The notes beneath the pieces are model-generated. The model saw only the letters and a program-made list of their open reading frames with translations, had not been told where the DNA came from and searched no databases. Source: Magicicada septendecula (lineage: Eukaryota; Arthropoda; Insecta; Hemiptera; Cicadidae). From it: a stretch of 64,000 nt of DNA. The translations under genes were made by a program, and so were the position numbers. The stretch is taken from the NCBI GenBank assembly GCA_034769895.1, contig CM068367.1, positions 319,845,662 through 319,909,661 on the forward strand. The letters are read 5' to 3'. This document shows, in pieces, positions 1 to 10,757 of the stretch; position 1 is the first letter of the stretch; every line of letters starts with the position of its first letter.

Positions 1-385
1 ACTGTAAGTATAGATTTGTAAACATTTAAATGTTAATGTTAATTCTCCATAATTTTTGAATTTTATATGTTTTGGTGCCCCCCCCACATAAATAGAGTGT
101 CACTTTGTGAACATGTACATGGTGTGTATGTGTGAATTTTGTTGTTATAAAATAATTCAGTTGTGTAGATTTTTGTGTATTCATGATTTAAATTGTATGA
201 AAGTATGTGTAACATTTATAAAAAGTTTATTTCATGTAGAGTATTGTTTGATGTAAATTTTAAATAAATTTCATATAGTTAGTATCATTACTTTGTACAG
301 GTAACATTTTTTATATAAAACTAGTTAAACAATTACTTCTGTACTTGTACATTCTATTTTTAGTAAATTTTTAATTGTTGCATAG

Positions 386-496
386 GGTCTTAAAGCAAAT
401 GTGTTGGTACCCTTTGAGGAAGGACAAGTAATGAAGCCAGAGATAATAAATGAGGATTCATCAAATCGCAAAAGAAGTTCAAGTCTTACAGAGCAA
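386..496 (+). CDS. Candidate internal exon, 37 codons, unknown gene
   Basis: A T-rich tract ending in TTGCATAG (AG at 384-385) precedes the stretch, and a good donor, CAA followed by GTATGT, follows it at 497. The 111 bases between are open in only one frame, giving exactly 37 codons with no phase shift. The other two frames hit stops at once, and the chosen frame is closed by TAG just before and TAG just after, inside the presumed introns. The peptide begins GLKANVLVPFEEGQ and ends in a basic and serine-rich part (SSNRKRSSSLTEQ). I do not recognise the protein. Splice signals, length divisible by three and sensible composition support an exon; chance remains possible in a window of this size. 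Confidence 0.4.
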
Positions 497-1765
497 GTAT
501 GTTAGTTATGAGTTCCTTCATAGTTTTGTTTTACATGTATTTTAAACTTTAATTATCATGTGAGGAATGTAAGTGAGGTATGTATGTAATGAGGCTTGTA
601 AAAGTATGTCAAACTAGTAACTTTATTTAGGAATAATTTTGTGATTAAAATTTATTTTAAGGATAACAGAAAAGTTCATTTTAACTGGTCTCAAGCTATA
701 AGTTATGAGATTAGTTCTGTAAAGAGAAAGTAGAGTACAGTATAGATGTGGACATAGAGAAAGGACAAGCCTTCGTGGTTTAGTACACCAAGTAATGTCA
801 TTAAAGATTGGTGTTACATGTGTTTCTGGGACCACCTGCAAGTAGAGTGCACTTATGATTACACTACAGACCTAAAACTTTGAGCAGACTTGTAAGTCAA
901 ATTCTGCACCACACTCAGTAATTAATGTTGATCATATTTACAATGGAGGTAATCATAATGATTTTGAAGGCATGTGGTAATGATTGATTTGATGAACCAT
1001 ATGATATATCCCAAGTAGCACTCTCACTTCAAAAGAAGTGCTGATTGTCACAAGAAGTCAAAGAAATACTGGGGCAATCCTTTAAGAGCACAGCCACCAA
1101 AAGCATGATCAGAATTGTGCTTGAGGATTGTTGGGTCATTGTAAAGGAAGTTGCCGAAATTGACAACGAATCATTCAGTCCAGTCCTCATACGTCACTTA
1201 AACATGGTGTCTTACTGCATCCCTTGAACAGAAGGAACACCATGACAAAGTCTGTTAATAACTAAGTACAGCTTTTTAGGTTATGAGAAAAATTATATGA
1301 GAATTTTATGTAATTTACCGATAATACCACATAATATAAAATTTTATGTTTTATTATGTCTAACTTTCTGGTGAGTCTCGAGCGAATGGTAAATTAAAAT
1401 ATAAAATACATTGATGCTCATCTCTTTTTTTTTAATTTCATAAGCTTTGAAGAAAGTCTGAAGGTGGCAAGCAAGTCCCTTTAGCAGGGTACAAGGATTA
1501 AATGGAAAACAGAGATTACCTGCATCATAGAATTGAAAATACTTGTAGTAGATAGCCAGGGGGGGGGGTGAATGTGTGCTCCTGGTTTGGCCATGTGTTG
1601 ATGAGAGAATTCTGCTGCTTATTCGAAGGTTCAGCCGAGACTGACACCACCTGCATGTGGATGGCAGAAACATGTAGAAAGTGCTTGAGAGGCAGTTGAT
1701 TGGGCACAGAAGTTGATCTGTATGCACGATAGTCGACTTTGACTACATAAATAACACACCCCTTT

Positions 1766-1783
1766 AAAAAAAAAAAAAAAAAA
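1766..1783 (+). repeat. Poly-A run (18 bases)
   Basis: This is an uninterrupted A run preceded by CCCCTTT. It could be the tail of an old retroposed sequence, but no flanking duplication is evident by eye. Confidence 0.8.
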
Positions 1784-2681
1784 CCGTCTGTAAAGATTTC
1801 ATACCAAGAAGCAAGCAGTTGAATCTGTGGCTTTGATGCGGGGATGAAACAATATTTCTTGCAGTAAAAGACCCTATAGTCTACAATAAACAAGAAAGTG
1901 ACATAGATCAGAAGAATGTGGTCAAGAGCGTATGTTTTTTTTTTCAACATTTATATAGCATTTTTCTTGAACATTATTCTTCATTCTTGAACATCATGAC
2001 TTCATCTCAGAGTGTTAAATTCTACTGCAAAGTCCTAAGGCTTCTGAGAAAAGTACATTCAGTACAGTTCATCTGAACTATGATGTGAGGACACTTAAGT
2101 GCACTAATTTAACAATGCGTCTCACTCACATAGCATTTTACTCACAGCTTCTCATCTGCAACCATATGAAAATCAGTGCTTGCCAAATTTGGCGTCTTAC
2201 AGCTTCTTCTCTTCTTTCATTTTGCACATGTGTATAACTGTCACGTACAATGTTTCATAATGCGTGAAGCATACGTGGCATATAGTTATTTCTAAAACAT
2301 TTGTGAGGTCAAAAGTATTTGTTCTACTCATTTTCAAAATAAATGAGTATGTTTACTAAATATAATTGATAAAAGTTAAATTGTAAATGGATTTTTGGTG
2401 AAAACTTCAGAAATGTGCAAGTTTTGTTGTGAAGCGACAATGTATGTTACAGAGAATTAGTGTGTGAGTGAGATACAAACTGTTATCATGTGCTCTGGCT
2501 AGTTATTGATATTAACAAGGGATAATTATGTTGTTATAAACCTGATGATAGATTTTGAATAGTCGCTGAGTGAGAGATGCACAGTCATTTTGCACATGCG
2601 CACAACAGTCTTTTATGGTGTTTCATAGTGTACACATCAGCTGCAACAAGGCTGATGAGAAATTAGAAACTGTGTGACAGT

Positions 2682-2704
2682 GAGAGAGAGAGAGAGAGAG
2701 AGAG
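2682..2704 (+). repeat. (GA)n microsatellite
   Basis: Twenty-three bases of perfect alternating GA lie in the host flank. Confidence 0.95.
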
Positions 2705-3125
2705 GTAGTGTGTGAGTTAGACAGCAAAATGTTATCGCATTGTGCCTCCACTCTAGACATTTTATGCTATGCTTGTAAGTGGGGGGGGGGGTAATTATTT
2801 GGCAGGTTCGGTGCATTCCACACCTGTAGAAAGACTGTCAGATTTCTGGTTCTGTGAATCTCAGTTCAAAACCGAATGTCAGATTCTGCACAAGGACCAC
2901 TTCGAAGGGGATGGTGGCAAAATTTTATATAAGTTACATGCTAGTTTTATTTGGCTTTAGTCTCAGAACATTTTGATTTCGCCTCTTCAAGAAGATATTT
3001 CAGAAAATTTGTAGTTTTTTATTTCATATTACATATACAGCAAATAAAGTCTTATTGTAATTGAATGGCAAGTTTATTCATCCTTCATGCACTTATAAGA
3101 ATGTAATTTTTAAGTAAAGGGGTTT

Positions 3126-3145
3126 GAGAGAGAGAGAGAGAGAGA
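3126..3145 (+). repeat. (GA)n microsatellite
   Basis: Ten perfect GA units form a second GA tract about 420 bp from the first. Confidence 0.95.
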
Positions 3146-3741
3146 ATGTCTATATTCAGGAGTAAAATGTTATGTAATTATACGTGTATAATTATAAAAT
3201 ATTATCAGAATCTAAGATTTTGCACTACTAAATCAGAAAAATTTGATTTTTCTCCGATAGTGGTAGATAAAGTAGGTTGTATTTATGTGTGAGGTTAGAA
3301 AAAGTGGTTCTGGTCCCATCCATTCATACCTATGTGTCCGAATTTGGTGCCTTTTGTACAGGATATATGTTAATGCATTCAAAGCCAATAATGTATAATT
3401 ACACCATTCAAAAAACAAAGCTAGAAGACCAACGATGTGAATTTACATCATCACATTTCAATGCTTGTATCTCATAAGTGAAGAACTGTTTTTGTTTAGC
3501 AACAGCTGGATTATCATCATACAAGTCTCGTAGTTCACAAAAAAAAAATCATGGATGTTGTCAGTATTACAAAACCTATACAAGAGCATTTGTTTCAATC
3601 ATATGTTTGACGTTCAGCTGTTCGTGTTGCAGTGTAATTAGTTCATGGTGATACTTAACCTGGATAGTGATACTTAATCTAGTTTTGTCTACTTGTGTGT
3701 TTGTCTTTTGTGAATTAAATTTGATTAGTTTATTTATATCT

Positions 3742-5210
3742 TGTAATACACTTTTAAATAGGCCTTAATAAAAGTTCACGTTACTATTATACATACTACA
3801 CTCGGCCTACGAGCATGTGAAAAGTAAGAGTTTATCAAGCTAATTTACCCAATGACAATATTAATATTTATAACATACTAATTATCAGCAATAGAATGTA
3901 ACAATTACTTTAGTGTACCGACTCTTAAAAATTATCCCAGGGCGCCAGTAATAAATAAACACAATTTGACTGTTATTAATTAAGTTTTTAATAACTAATT
4001 TGTATTTACATATTACAAAATTTGTAGATCATTACCTTTAATAAGTTTGCTATAAAATTGGTTTGTGCTTATTTCTTGGCTATGAATTCTTTGACTAATT
4101 GAGTCACCAAATATGAGTTACATACATTTAAATTTAATAGACAATAGTACAATAAGTGTTCATTTTATTATTTACTTGCATGTTGAATCCACTCTGCGCC
4201 GCGATGTAATCAATTCCACACGTTCCAGGCGGGTCGCCGACATTAATCGTTGAGCCCTTATCCTTGTTAGTTTTGCACTAATTTATACACTTGTTTCACA
4301 GGTATTAAACACCATTCACTTTGACAACTTAGTGATAACTACACATGTGCCGTATGCTAATACACTTGTTGAATACACAGTATATTCTTTTACAAAGCTA
4401 AGTGCGTCTAACACCAGATTAGTAACTGCTTATTGATCGACCGTCCCGCACCATGACGTTTCACACATTTAAATCGCTATGTATTTCGACATTCAACGAT
4501 TGATGCTGTGTTAAGTAAAACTTGGATATGTTACCCGATTTTACTTATCTTCTCTAATTTCTCTGCACGTTATTCTTGTAAACGATTATTAAATGTTTAT
4601 AATATGTAGCTTTCACAATACTTAATATCGCGTTACCGTGACTGACTTACGTGGCGATTGAAATATACTTAATCAAATTACTGAGAAATTATTATTGCAA
4701 CTAATACGAGTCTAATATCTGTAATCTCTCCGTTGACTGCCCTAACTTCTTACACTCCGTATTTTTATATTTCGCTAAAACTACCCTCGCTCACTATCGA
4801 CAAACTACACGCCTATTGGTCTGACTTACCGCTAAATTCAAAACTACCCAATCTGTTTAACGGAACAGCCCGCGCAAAAATTGACGCTATCCGCTATTCG
4901 TCCACAAAATGCGCGTGAACACGTGGTATGAAACTTCGCGTTACCTTCCATTTCACACTACGCTCTTTTTCTAAAATATAGCTCCCTTTTGTTAGGCGCA
5001 CTTAACTTTTACAACCTTAGTAAATGTTTCTTACACCCAAGCAAACAATACAGTTTTATGACGGTCCGACCCGTCCGTGACAAAATATAAATTCTTAGCC
5101 GACTTACTGGCGTCAACGCAAGGTCGTCTTTTGAATAGCTATCACTCTTTACTACATATTTTAATGTTTTCTTACTTCTAAAGAAAACCACCGCTTTCTA
5201 TAAATTTACA
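3742..5210 (-). repeat. LTR 1 (3' LTR of unit 1, borders host DNA)
   Basis: The LTR is 1469 bp long. Read on the minus strand it begins TGTAAATTTATAG and ends GTGTATTACA, so the ends form the inverted repeat TGTAA/TTACA. The start directly follows the polypurine tract at 5211-5219, and the end coincides with the host junction. Candidate expression signals on the minus strand, by motif only, are a TATA-like TTATAAAC around 4594-4601 and an AATAAA at 4164-4169. A perfect 8-bp hairpin lies at 3972-3995 (GTTATTAA/TTAATAAC). No coding frame is credible inside it. The TA at 4666-4667 is the unoccupied target of the transposon found in LTRs 7 and 8. Confidence 0.92.
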
Positions 5211-5829
5211 TTTCTCCCTGGGTACCATATGACTTTGTCCCCGTAAAATTGTTAAGAATACAATTTTCCGTGATATCGTCCCCCGATAGAATCATATCAA
5301 AATTTTAATAGAATTTGGGATTGATTCTATTGATGCGTCCCTAATCCCCTGCTAAAATTTTATATTACTAACAATAATTTGTTTAACCCTTGCTATAATC
5401 TAGATTTGTTTGTACATCACATTATATTAATTACTCTTAATTTATTTAACATAACATGGTAATATTAGTTAGTTTACGATCTGTTGTTATACCCTAAGTG
5501 TCAACGGCATTTCAAGGTTTGTTTACATACAGACTCTCCGTCCCACCCTTGACAAACTGGTCAAACAACTACTTTTAAAATATTTTGCTTTACTCTCCCT
5601 TTCATCTCAACACATGTTACAATGACATTTTGCCCTAACATCTGTTTACGTTCTACTTCCCTTAACTTACTCTTACAATGAAGTACATTCATAATAACTA
5701 CGCTAATATTTTTGGAATCCTTATACAATTTAATAATTAACAATGATTATCTTATTTATTACACCAGTATTCGAATCTTACAATTATTACATATGTAGAC
5801 GTTGTGTGCTATTACAATCTGTTTAGTAT
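5211..5829 (-). other. Unit 1 3' noncoding tail with polypurine tract
   Basis: These 619 bp lie between the pol stop and the 3' LTR. The polypurine tract AGGGAGAAA (5211-5219, minus strand) directly abuts the LTR and would prime plus-strand DNA synthesis. Just upstream lies a perfect 8-bp hairpin with a 7-base loop (5245-5267), then two overlapping inverted repeats (5286-5330 and 5299-5361). The only open frame, 60 codons at 5561-5743, has no signal peptide, membrane segment or known motif, so there is no env gene here. Confidence 0.85.
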
Positions 5830-8800
5830 CTATGTAGTATCAGTGTTCATGTGTGTAGTAATGGTTCCTTGCTCATAATACGGTTTTAATTGTCGTATAT
5901 TAAAATTTCCTCTGATACATCCTGGTCGTCGTGCGTCTTTTAGCTGGTAGGTTGCTGTTCCGAGTTCCTTTGTTATTTTATATGGTCCTTCAAATAAATT
6001 GCAAAATTTCCCTATTATCTTCTTGTTAATATCTGAGATTGGATACGCGCGTAGCAACACCTTATCTCCTATTTGGAATTTTGAAATCTGATGAGCAGCG
6101 TTGATTCGATTTGTCCTTTTTTCTCCCTTTTCTTTTATGCGTAAGTAAATATTATGATAAGTAATTGGTTGGCTTGTCGGCATCATTTCCTTGTCAAGAT
6201 ATTTGGTCCAGTCCCGCTCCGGTTTTCTTCCCCACTGTGCCTCGTACGGGGTGGTTTCAATTGTCTCATGGTATGTTTGATTTATACATGCTTCAACTAG
6301 ATTAAGAAATTGTGCCCACTTTGTGTGTCTTTCGGATGTCAATGCCCTAAACATGTTGCCTAATTGTCGATTGATCCTTTCGGCCAAATTAGTGCACGGA
6401 TTGCGAACAGCGGTATATTTTGGTTTAATACCCATCTCCGTCAATGCTGTGAACCATCGTTGACTGGTGAACTGGGTACCGTTGTCAGTCAGTACTGCTG
6501 ATGGCCTTCCCATTTCTTCACAATACAATTTAATTTTATTTATAGTGGCGGTCGTGGTGGCTTGCCTTAATTTATATAATTTTACATATTTGGTGAAGTT
6601 GTCAATCACAGTGAGTATGTACCTGACCTTGCCCGTGGATACCGGTAATGGTCCATAGTAGTCAATACTAACTAGTTCACTCTTGTTTTGGGGTATGACA
6701 GGCTGCGTTTCGCCTACCATTCGTTTAAAATGGTCCTTGCTTTTCTGACATATTTGACAAGTTTTCGTAATTAATTTGGTAATCTTATTAACTGAGTTCC
6801 CCGTGAAATTTTCTTTGAACAGTTGATATGTACGACGATTTCCTACATGACTGTATGCCTGATGTAGTTCAGCAATCATATTGTGGCAAAGTTCATTGGT
6901 CAACATAAGTTTCCATATCCCTTTTTCACTTCGGTATAATTTGTCATTGTGCCAATTGTATTTTTGGGCAAGTTTATGTTGTTTATTGGCTCGTATTACG
7001 TCGATAATTCGCTTCAATTTCATGTCGGCTAGTTGATAACTTCTTATATTCTTGAGCTGCTCCTTAGCCTCCTTACTGATGCGGATGTTGATAAAATTGA
7101 TCTCTAACTCCTCGGTTCGATCGATTGGTTGTTCCTCGTCCACGTCTTCAGGATGCCTGCTCAGGATGTCCGCCATGATGTTATCTCGCCCTTTGCAGTG
7201 AATGATGTCGAAATCATACTCCTGTATAGCGAGAATCCATCGCGTTATGCGGGAGTTATTTAGGTGGCACTTTTTTATGAATATTAACGTCTTATTGTCA
7301 GTAATGATTGTAAAAGGCTTACCCAGTACGTAGGTCCTAAATTTTTGCAAACAGTATACAACACTCAGTAGCTCTAATTCTGTGGTGAAGTAATTACGCT
7401 CAGCTCCCCGTACCACGCGGCTTGTGTATGCGACTACTCCAATGTCGTTATTCTCGTCTAGCTGGTAAAGCTGGCCTCCCAACGCATAACGACTCGCATC
7501 CGTCTGTAGGTAGAAACGCTTGTTGGGGTCAGGATGCTTAAGAACCACTGATTCGATGAATAATTCCTTGACTCTCTCAAAATGCTGATCCATTTCCTTT
7601 GTCCATTTAAACGTGGTATTCTTTTTTAATAAGTTTAACAACGGTTGCGTCGCTTTGGCGTATTTATTGGTGAATCGGTTGTAAAAATTGGTTAAGCCCA
7701 GAAATCCTTAAAGTTGTTTTTGATTCTTTGGCTTCCGAAATTCCTGAATGGCTCTAATCTTATCTGGTGCGGCGGTAATACCCTCTGTTGTTAAGCGATA
7801 TCCCAGGTAATCAATCTCTTTACGAAACAGCTGCGATTTTTTAAAGTTGACAGTTAAATTAGCTTGTTTGATGTCACGTAATAATAATTTTAAGTGCCGT
7901 AGGTGCTCTTCCACGCTATCCGAGATACATAAGCAGTCATCTACATATAAGATCGTAAATGCCTTCACTTCTTCCGACAATACTCGGTCCAAACCACGTG
8001 TTAAACTTGCTAGGCTAGTCTTCAATCCGAACGGCGTCACTGTGTACCGATAGCACTTGCCTTCGTACAAAAACCCAGTAAAATCTCTACATTCCTGATG
8101 CAATGGGATTTGCCAAAATGAGCTACGGAGGTCAATTGTGGACATGACTTTAATGTTACCACATGTTGCCAGTATCTCGTTAATTGGAATGGCTCCCTCA
8201 TGGTCTGGAACTGTTACTGAATTCAGCTTACGGGCGTCCAAACATAATCTAACCGTCTGGTCTTTCTTTACGACAGTAACCATAGGGTTGACGTATGGAC
8301 TCTGGGCCCTTTCAATAACACCATGCGCCTCCATTTTCTGGATTTCTGCCTTCACTGCTTCCTTGTATCTCATCGGAATCGGCCAACCTTTCTGACAGTA
8401 GGGTGTCCGATCGGTGACTTCGAATTTATGTTGATACGAGTTAATCCTACCTGGCGTATCCCGGAATACCATTTTATTATCCATCAAAATATGCTTTAGC
8501 TCGCTCCGTTCAGCTTCGGTTATGTCTGTGATAGTTTGTACCTTCTGTCCAATCAATTCTTCGATCTCTTCATCGGCAGATGCGAGTTCTACTCGTAGTA
8601 TCTCCGCTGTAGTTCCTTCCTGGTTTTGGTCTCCCTGAACGATTAATCGTTTGTTGTTCAGGTCGATCACACACCCATTTTCTTCCAATAACCCTATGCC
8701 TAAGATACAATCTTTTATTAATTCTGGGACAACTACGAAGACACTATCGACTCTTAAACTTTCGATTTGGACAGTTAATAGGATTTGTTGTGTAACCCTT

Positions 8801-9108
8801 TTTGACTTATTGCCGGTTGCACCCTTAATTACGGTATTCGACAATTTTAACATTTCTAGATCACCCAATTCCTTTTTATTGTCTTTAAACCACTGTTCTG
8901 AGACAGCGTTTAATTGGCTCCCGGTGTCCAATAAGGCGCATGTAGACACACCGTTCAACGAGACACTTACTTCCGGACATTTATTAACTTTACATATTAT
9001 GTTGACATCATCATCATCCATTAAATCATCTCTTAAATCTAGAAAAGTAGTGTTAATATATTTACTAATATTACTTAAGTCTACTTCATATTTACAGAAC
9101 TTAGCTAG
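5830..9108 (-). pseudogene. pol: Unit 1 pol, one in-frame stop
   Basis: The pol frame is entered by -1 slippage at 9108-9114, or possibly from the ATG at 9021. It is collinear with the intact copies (see unit 5 for the domains) but has TAA instead of AAA at codon 438 counted from that ATG (7708-7710), between the RT fingers/palm/thumb and the connection to RNase H. Protease and most of RT could still be made as a truncated product; RNase H and integrase are cut off. Private changes include Q for H at 506, T for A at 578 and K for E at 1028. At residues 1041 and 1053 it keeps I and T, where the open copies in units 5-8 have T and P. Confidence 0.9.
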
Positions 9109-10757
9109 TTTTTTGGCATAACGGTATTAACTTTGTTACCGTTCGCACCGCTGGTCGATGGAATAGGTTCGTTCTCATTTTTAAACTTGTTTGTTCGTTT
9201 GGGGTAGTGAGAAGTAACTGGCCTACTTTCACTTTCATTTGCGCGCCCGTGCTCAGCTGGTCGCTCTCTCTCCTCTTCACCCCTCGTCCATGATTTACGA
9301 TCTCGCCGTCCGTCATAGTACCCTCAGCTCGCCTCTCTGGTGTCACTTCTCAGACTCATAAATTCTAACAAGACCTGCTCGAATTCATTGATTGTCACTA
9401 CACCACGAGTAATTATCGCAACTCTTATTTCATGCGGATAATGTTTAGTAATTTTTCTAATTAAATACTTATCAGGTATTGGCGGAATTAATTGTCGGTT
9501 TTCTAACAGTTTACGCTCTAAGTATTGGATCATGTTCATCCCATTCTCGGCGTGATACCTTCCGAATTCCAGTTCATTGCGTACTCTCTCTTGGATGACG
9601 TCATTCCAATATTTACTTATAAATGCGTCAGTGAAGTCCACAAAATTGTTAATGTTATCTTTTACTAACCTCCACCACACTGCTGCCTCTCCTTCAAGAT
9701 GTCTTGCTATCCACTTGATGTTTCCGGCCTCTTGATAATGTTCTCTGAATATTTCATTCAATTCTTTAATAAATTCCATCGGGAAATCACCCGTGCCATT
9801 ATATTTTATGTCCTTCACCTGTTCGTTTGTCATGCTCCGATTACATGGTGTATTGCTTATTGACCCTAGTTTAGTTCGTACTTCCTGTTGTATTTGTTGT
9901 AATTTAAGGTGTGTCTCGTCAGACTTGCTGTTGATTTTAGTTTCCAACTCTTTCAGTTTTTCGACCTTTAATTCATTTATAGCTGCCGTGTTATCTGCAC
10001 ATCTTTGATTGTTTACACTTACTGTTTCAATAATTATATCCAAATTATTATTGTATTTTTCGTCAAGTTCTTTAATTTGTTGTTTTGTATTGGCACTAAT
10101 TTCGGTACTAATCTTATCACAATTTTCTTCGATCTTATTATCAATATCTACTCTGAACTCCTGGAGAACTTTTTGGTTATTTGCTCTTTCTTGATTGAGT
10201 TGCGTGAATACTTCGTTTCTTAGTTCCATATTTTGTTTGTGCATCTGCTCTGATAATTGTTGCATTTGTTGTTTGTGTTGTGTCGCTTGTTGTGTTAGCT
10301 GTTGTGTTGTTTTTTCCGCCAGTTCTTTTATTTGTTCTTTTGTTTCTTTCGATTGTTGTTCAAGTCGTTGTGTTTGTTGTAATAGTTGTTCTTTTGTTTC
10401 TTTCGATTGTTGTTCAATTCGTTGTGTTTGTTGTACTAGTTGTTGGAGTATTGTACATATATCGGTGTCTTTGTTTTTCTCTGGTAATGTCTGATATACT
10501 GGTCTCTCTCTAACCTCTACTAGTGTTTCTTGTGTGATATGTTGTGTTTCTGCATTTTCTTCGTTCAGTCCCCGCGTCCTTGACTCTTCATTCCCCATTG
10601 AAATGTGTGCGATCGTCTGCGAATCTCCTAGATGATTGCTTAAATCGAAGTCCATTTCGTTACCGTGGGATGTTGTTTCTGTATTCATGTTATTGTTTTC
10701 TCCGTGCGTGTTGTTCTGTGTGTTAATGTTTTTCCTACTCTTACTCCGCGTAATCAT
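9105..10757 (-). pseudogene. gag: Unit 1 gag, stop at codon 478
   Basis: Gag is the structural protein that assembles the particle and packs the RNA. The full frame is 550 codons from the ATG at 10757. Residues 1-100 are polar and low-complexity. Residues about 100-290 are glutamine-rich and predicted by eye to be coiled coil, with an 18-residue tandem duplication (period 54 bp in the DNA, around 10334-10441). Residues about 320-475 resemble the retrotransposon gag/capsid domain (EGEAAVWW at 355-362, FTDAFISKYW at 375-384). The tail is Arg/Gly/Glu-rich and basic, with no CCHC zinc knuckle. In this copy CGA at codon 478 has become TGA (9324-9326), a CG to CA change on the + strand. The capsid-like part stays complete, but the basic tail and the route into pol are lost. 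Confidence 0.9.
9108..9114 (-). promoter_or_regulatory. Unit 1 gag-pol -1 frameshift heptamer
   Basis: The minus strand reads A AAA AAC in the gag frame and is followed at once by the gag stop TAG (9105-9107). The pol frame is -1 relative to gag, is open from here, and has an upstream stop only 13 bp before. A AAA AAC is one of the classic X XXY YYZ slippery sequences used by retroviruses and retroelements. No convincing pseudoknot follows; a weak 6-bp stem (9081-9086 with 9045-9050) begins about 21 nt downstream. Confidence 0.8.

Larger units (their letters stand above)
1..3741. other. Host flank left of the retrotransposon array
   Basis: This is AT-rich single-copy-looking DNA with few CG dinucleotides, unlike the array to its right. 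It contains homopolymer runs (C at 78-85, G at 1559-1568, A at 1766-1783, G at 2781-2791), two GA microsatellites and a weak pair of diverged repeats (about 2206-2500 and 2580-2750). I see one credible short coding exon (386-496) and no long open frame on either strand. Small open frames of 60-140 codons occur but show no recognisable domain. The rest is best read as intron or intergenic sequence. Confidence 0.7.

Noticed and set aside
1045-1227. 60-codon + strand frame (EVKEILGQSFKSTATKS...) as a gene fragment
   Set aside because: It has protein-like composition but no splice signals or family I can name; kept as an unassigned open frame only.
1575-1710. WFGHV-like peptide on the + strand reminiscent of the end of non-LTR reverse transcriptases
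   Set aside because: The match is only a few residues and the surrounding translation does not resemble the family.
1344-1950. Two overlapping minus-strand open frames of 127 and 141 codons in the host flank
   Set aside because: They contain homopolymer-coded runs and no recognisable domain; they look like chance frames in a decayed region.
3931-3947. Placing the LTR end at the internal TGGCGCCC instead of at 3742
   Set aside because: The host junction, the TG/CA ends, the TGTAA/TTACA inverted repeat and the polypurine tract all support 3742-5210 as the LTR; the motif is reported as a finding instead.
5561-5743. 60-codon minus-strand frame after pol as a possible env or accessory gene
   Set aside because: It is too short, with no signal peptide or membrane segment. 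Its presence in all units reflects near-identical DNA, not selection.
8651-9121. Open frame of 156 codons on the + strand, repeated in every unit
   Set aside because: It is the antisense of the protease region of pol and has no domain; it recurs only because the units are copies.
10195-10494. Cysteine-rich 99-codon frame on the + strand, repeated in every unit
   Set aside because: The cysteines and valines are the antisense reading of the CAA-rich glutamine coiled coil of gag, so composition explains them.
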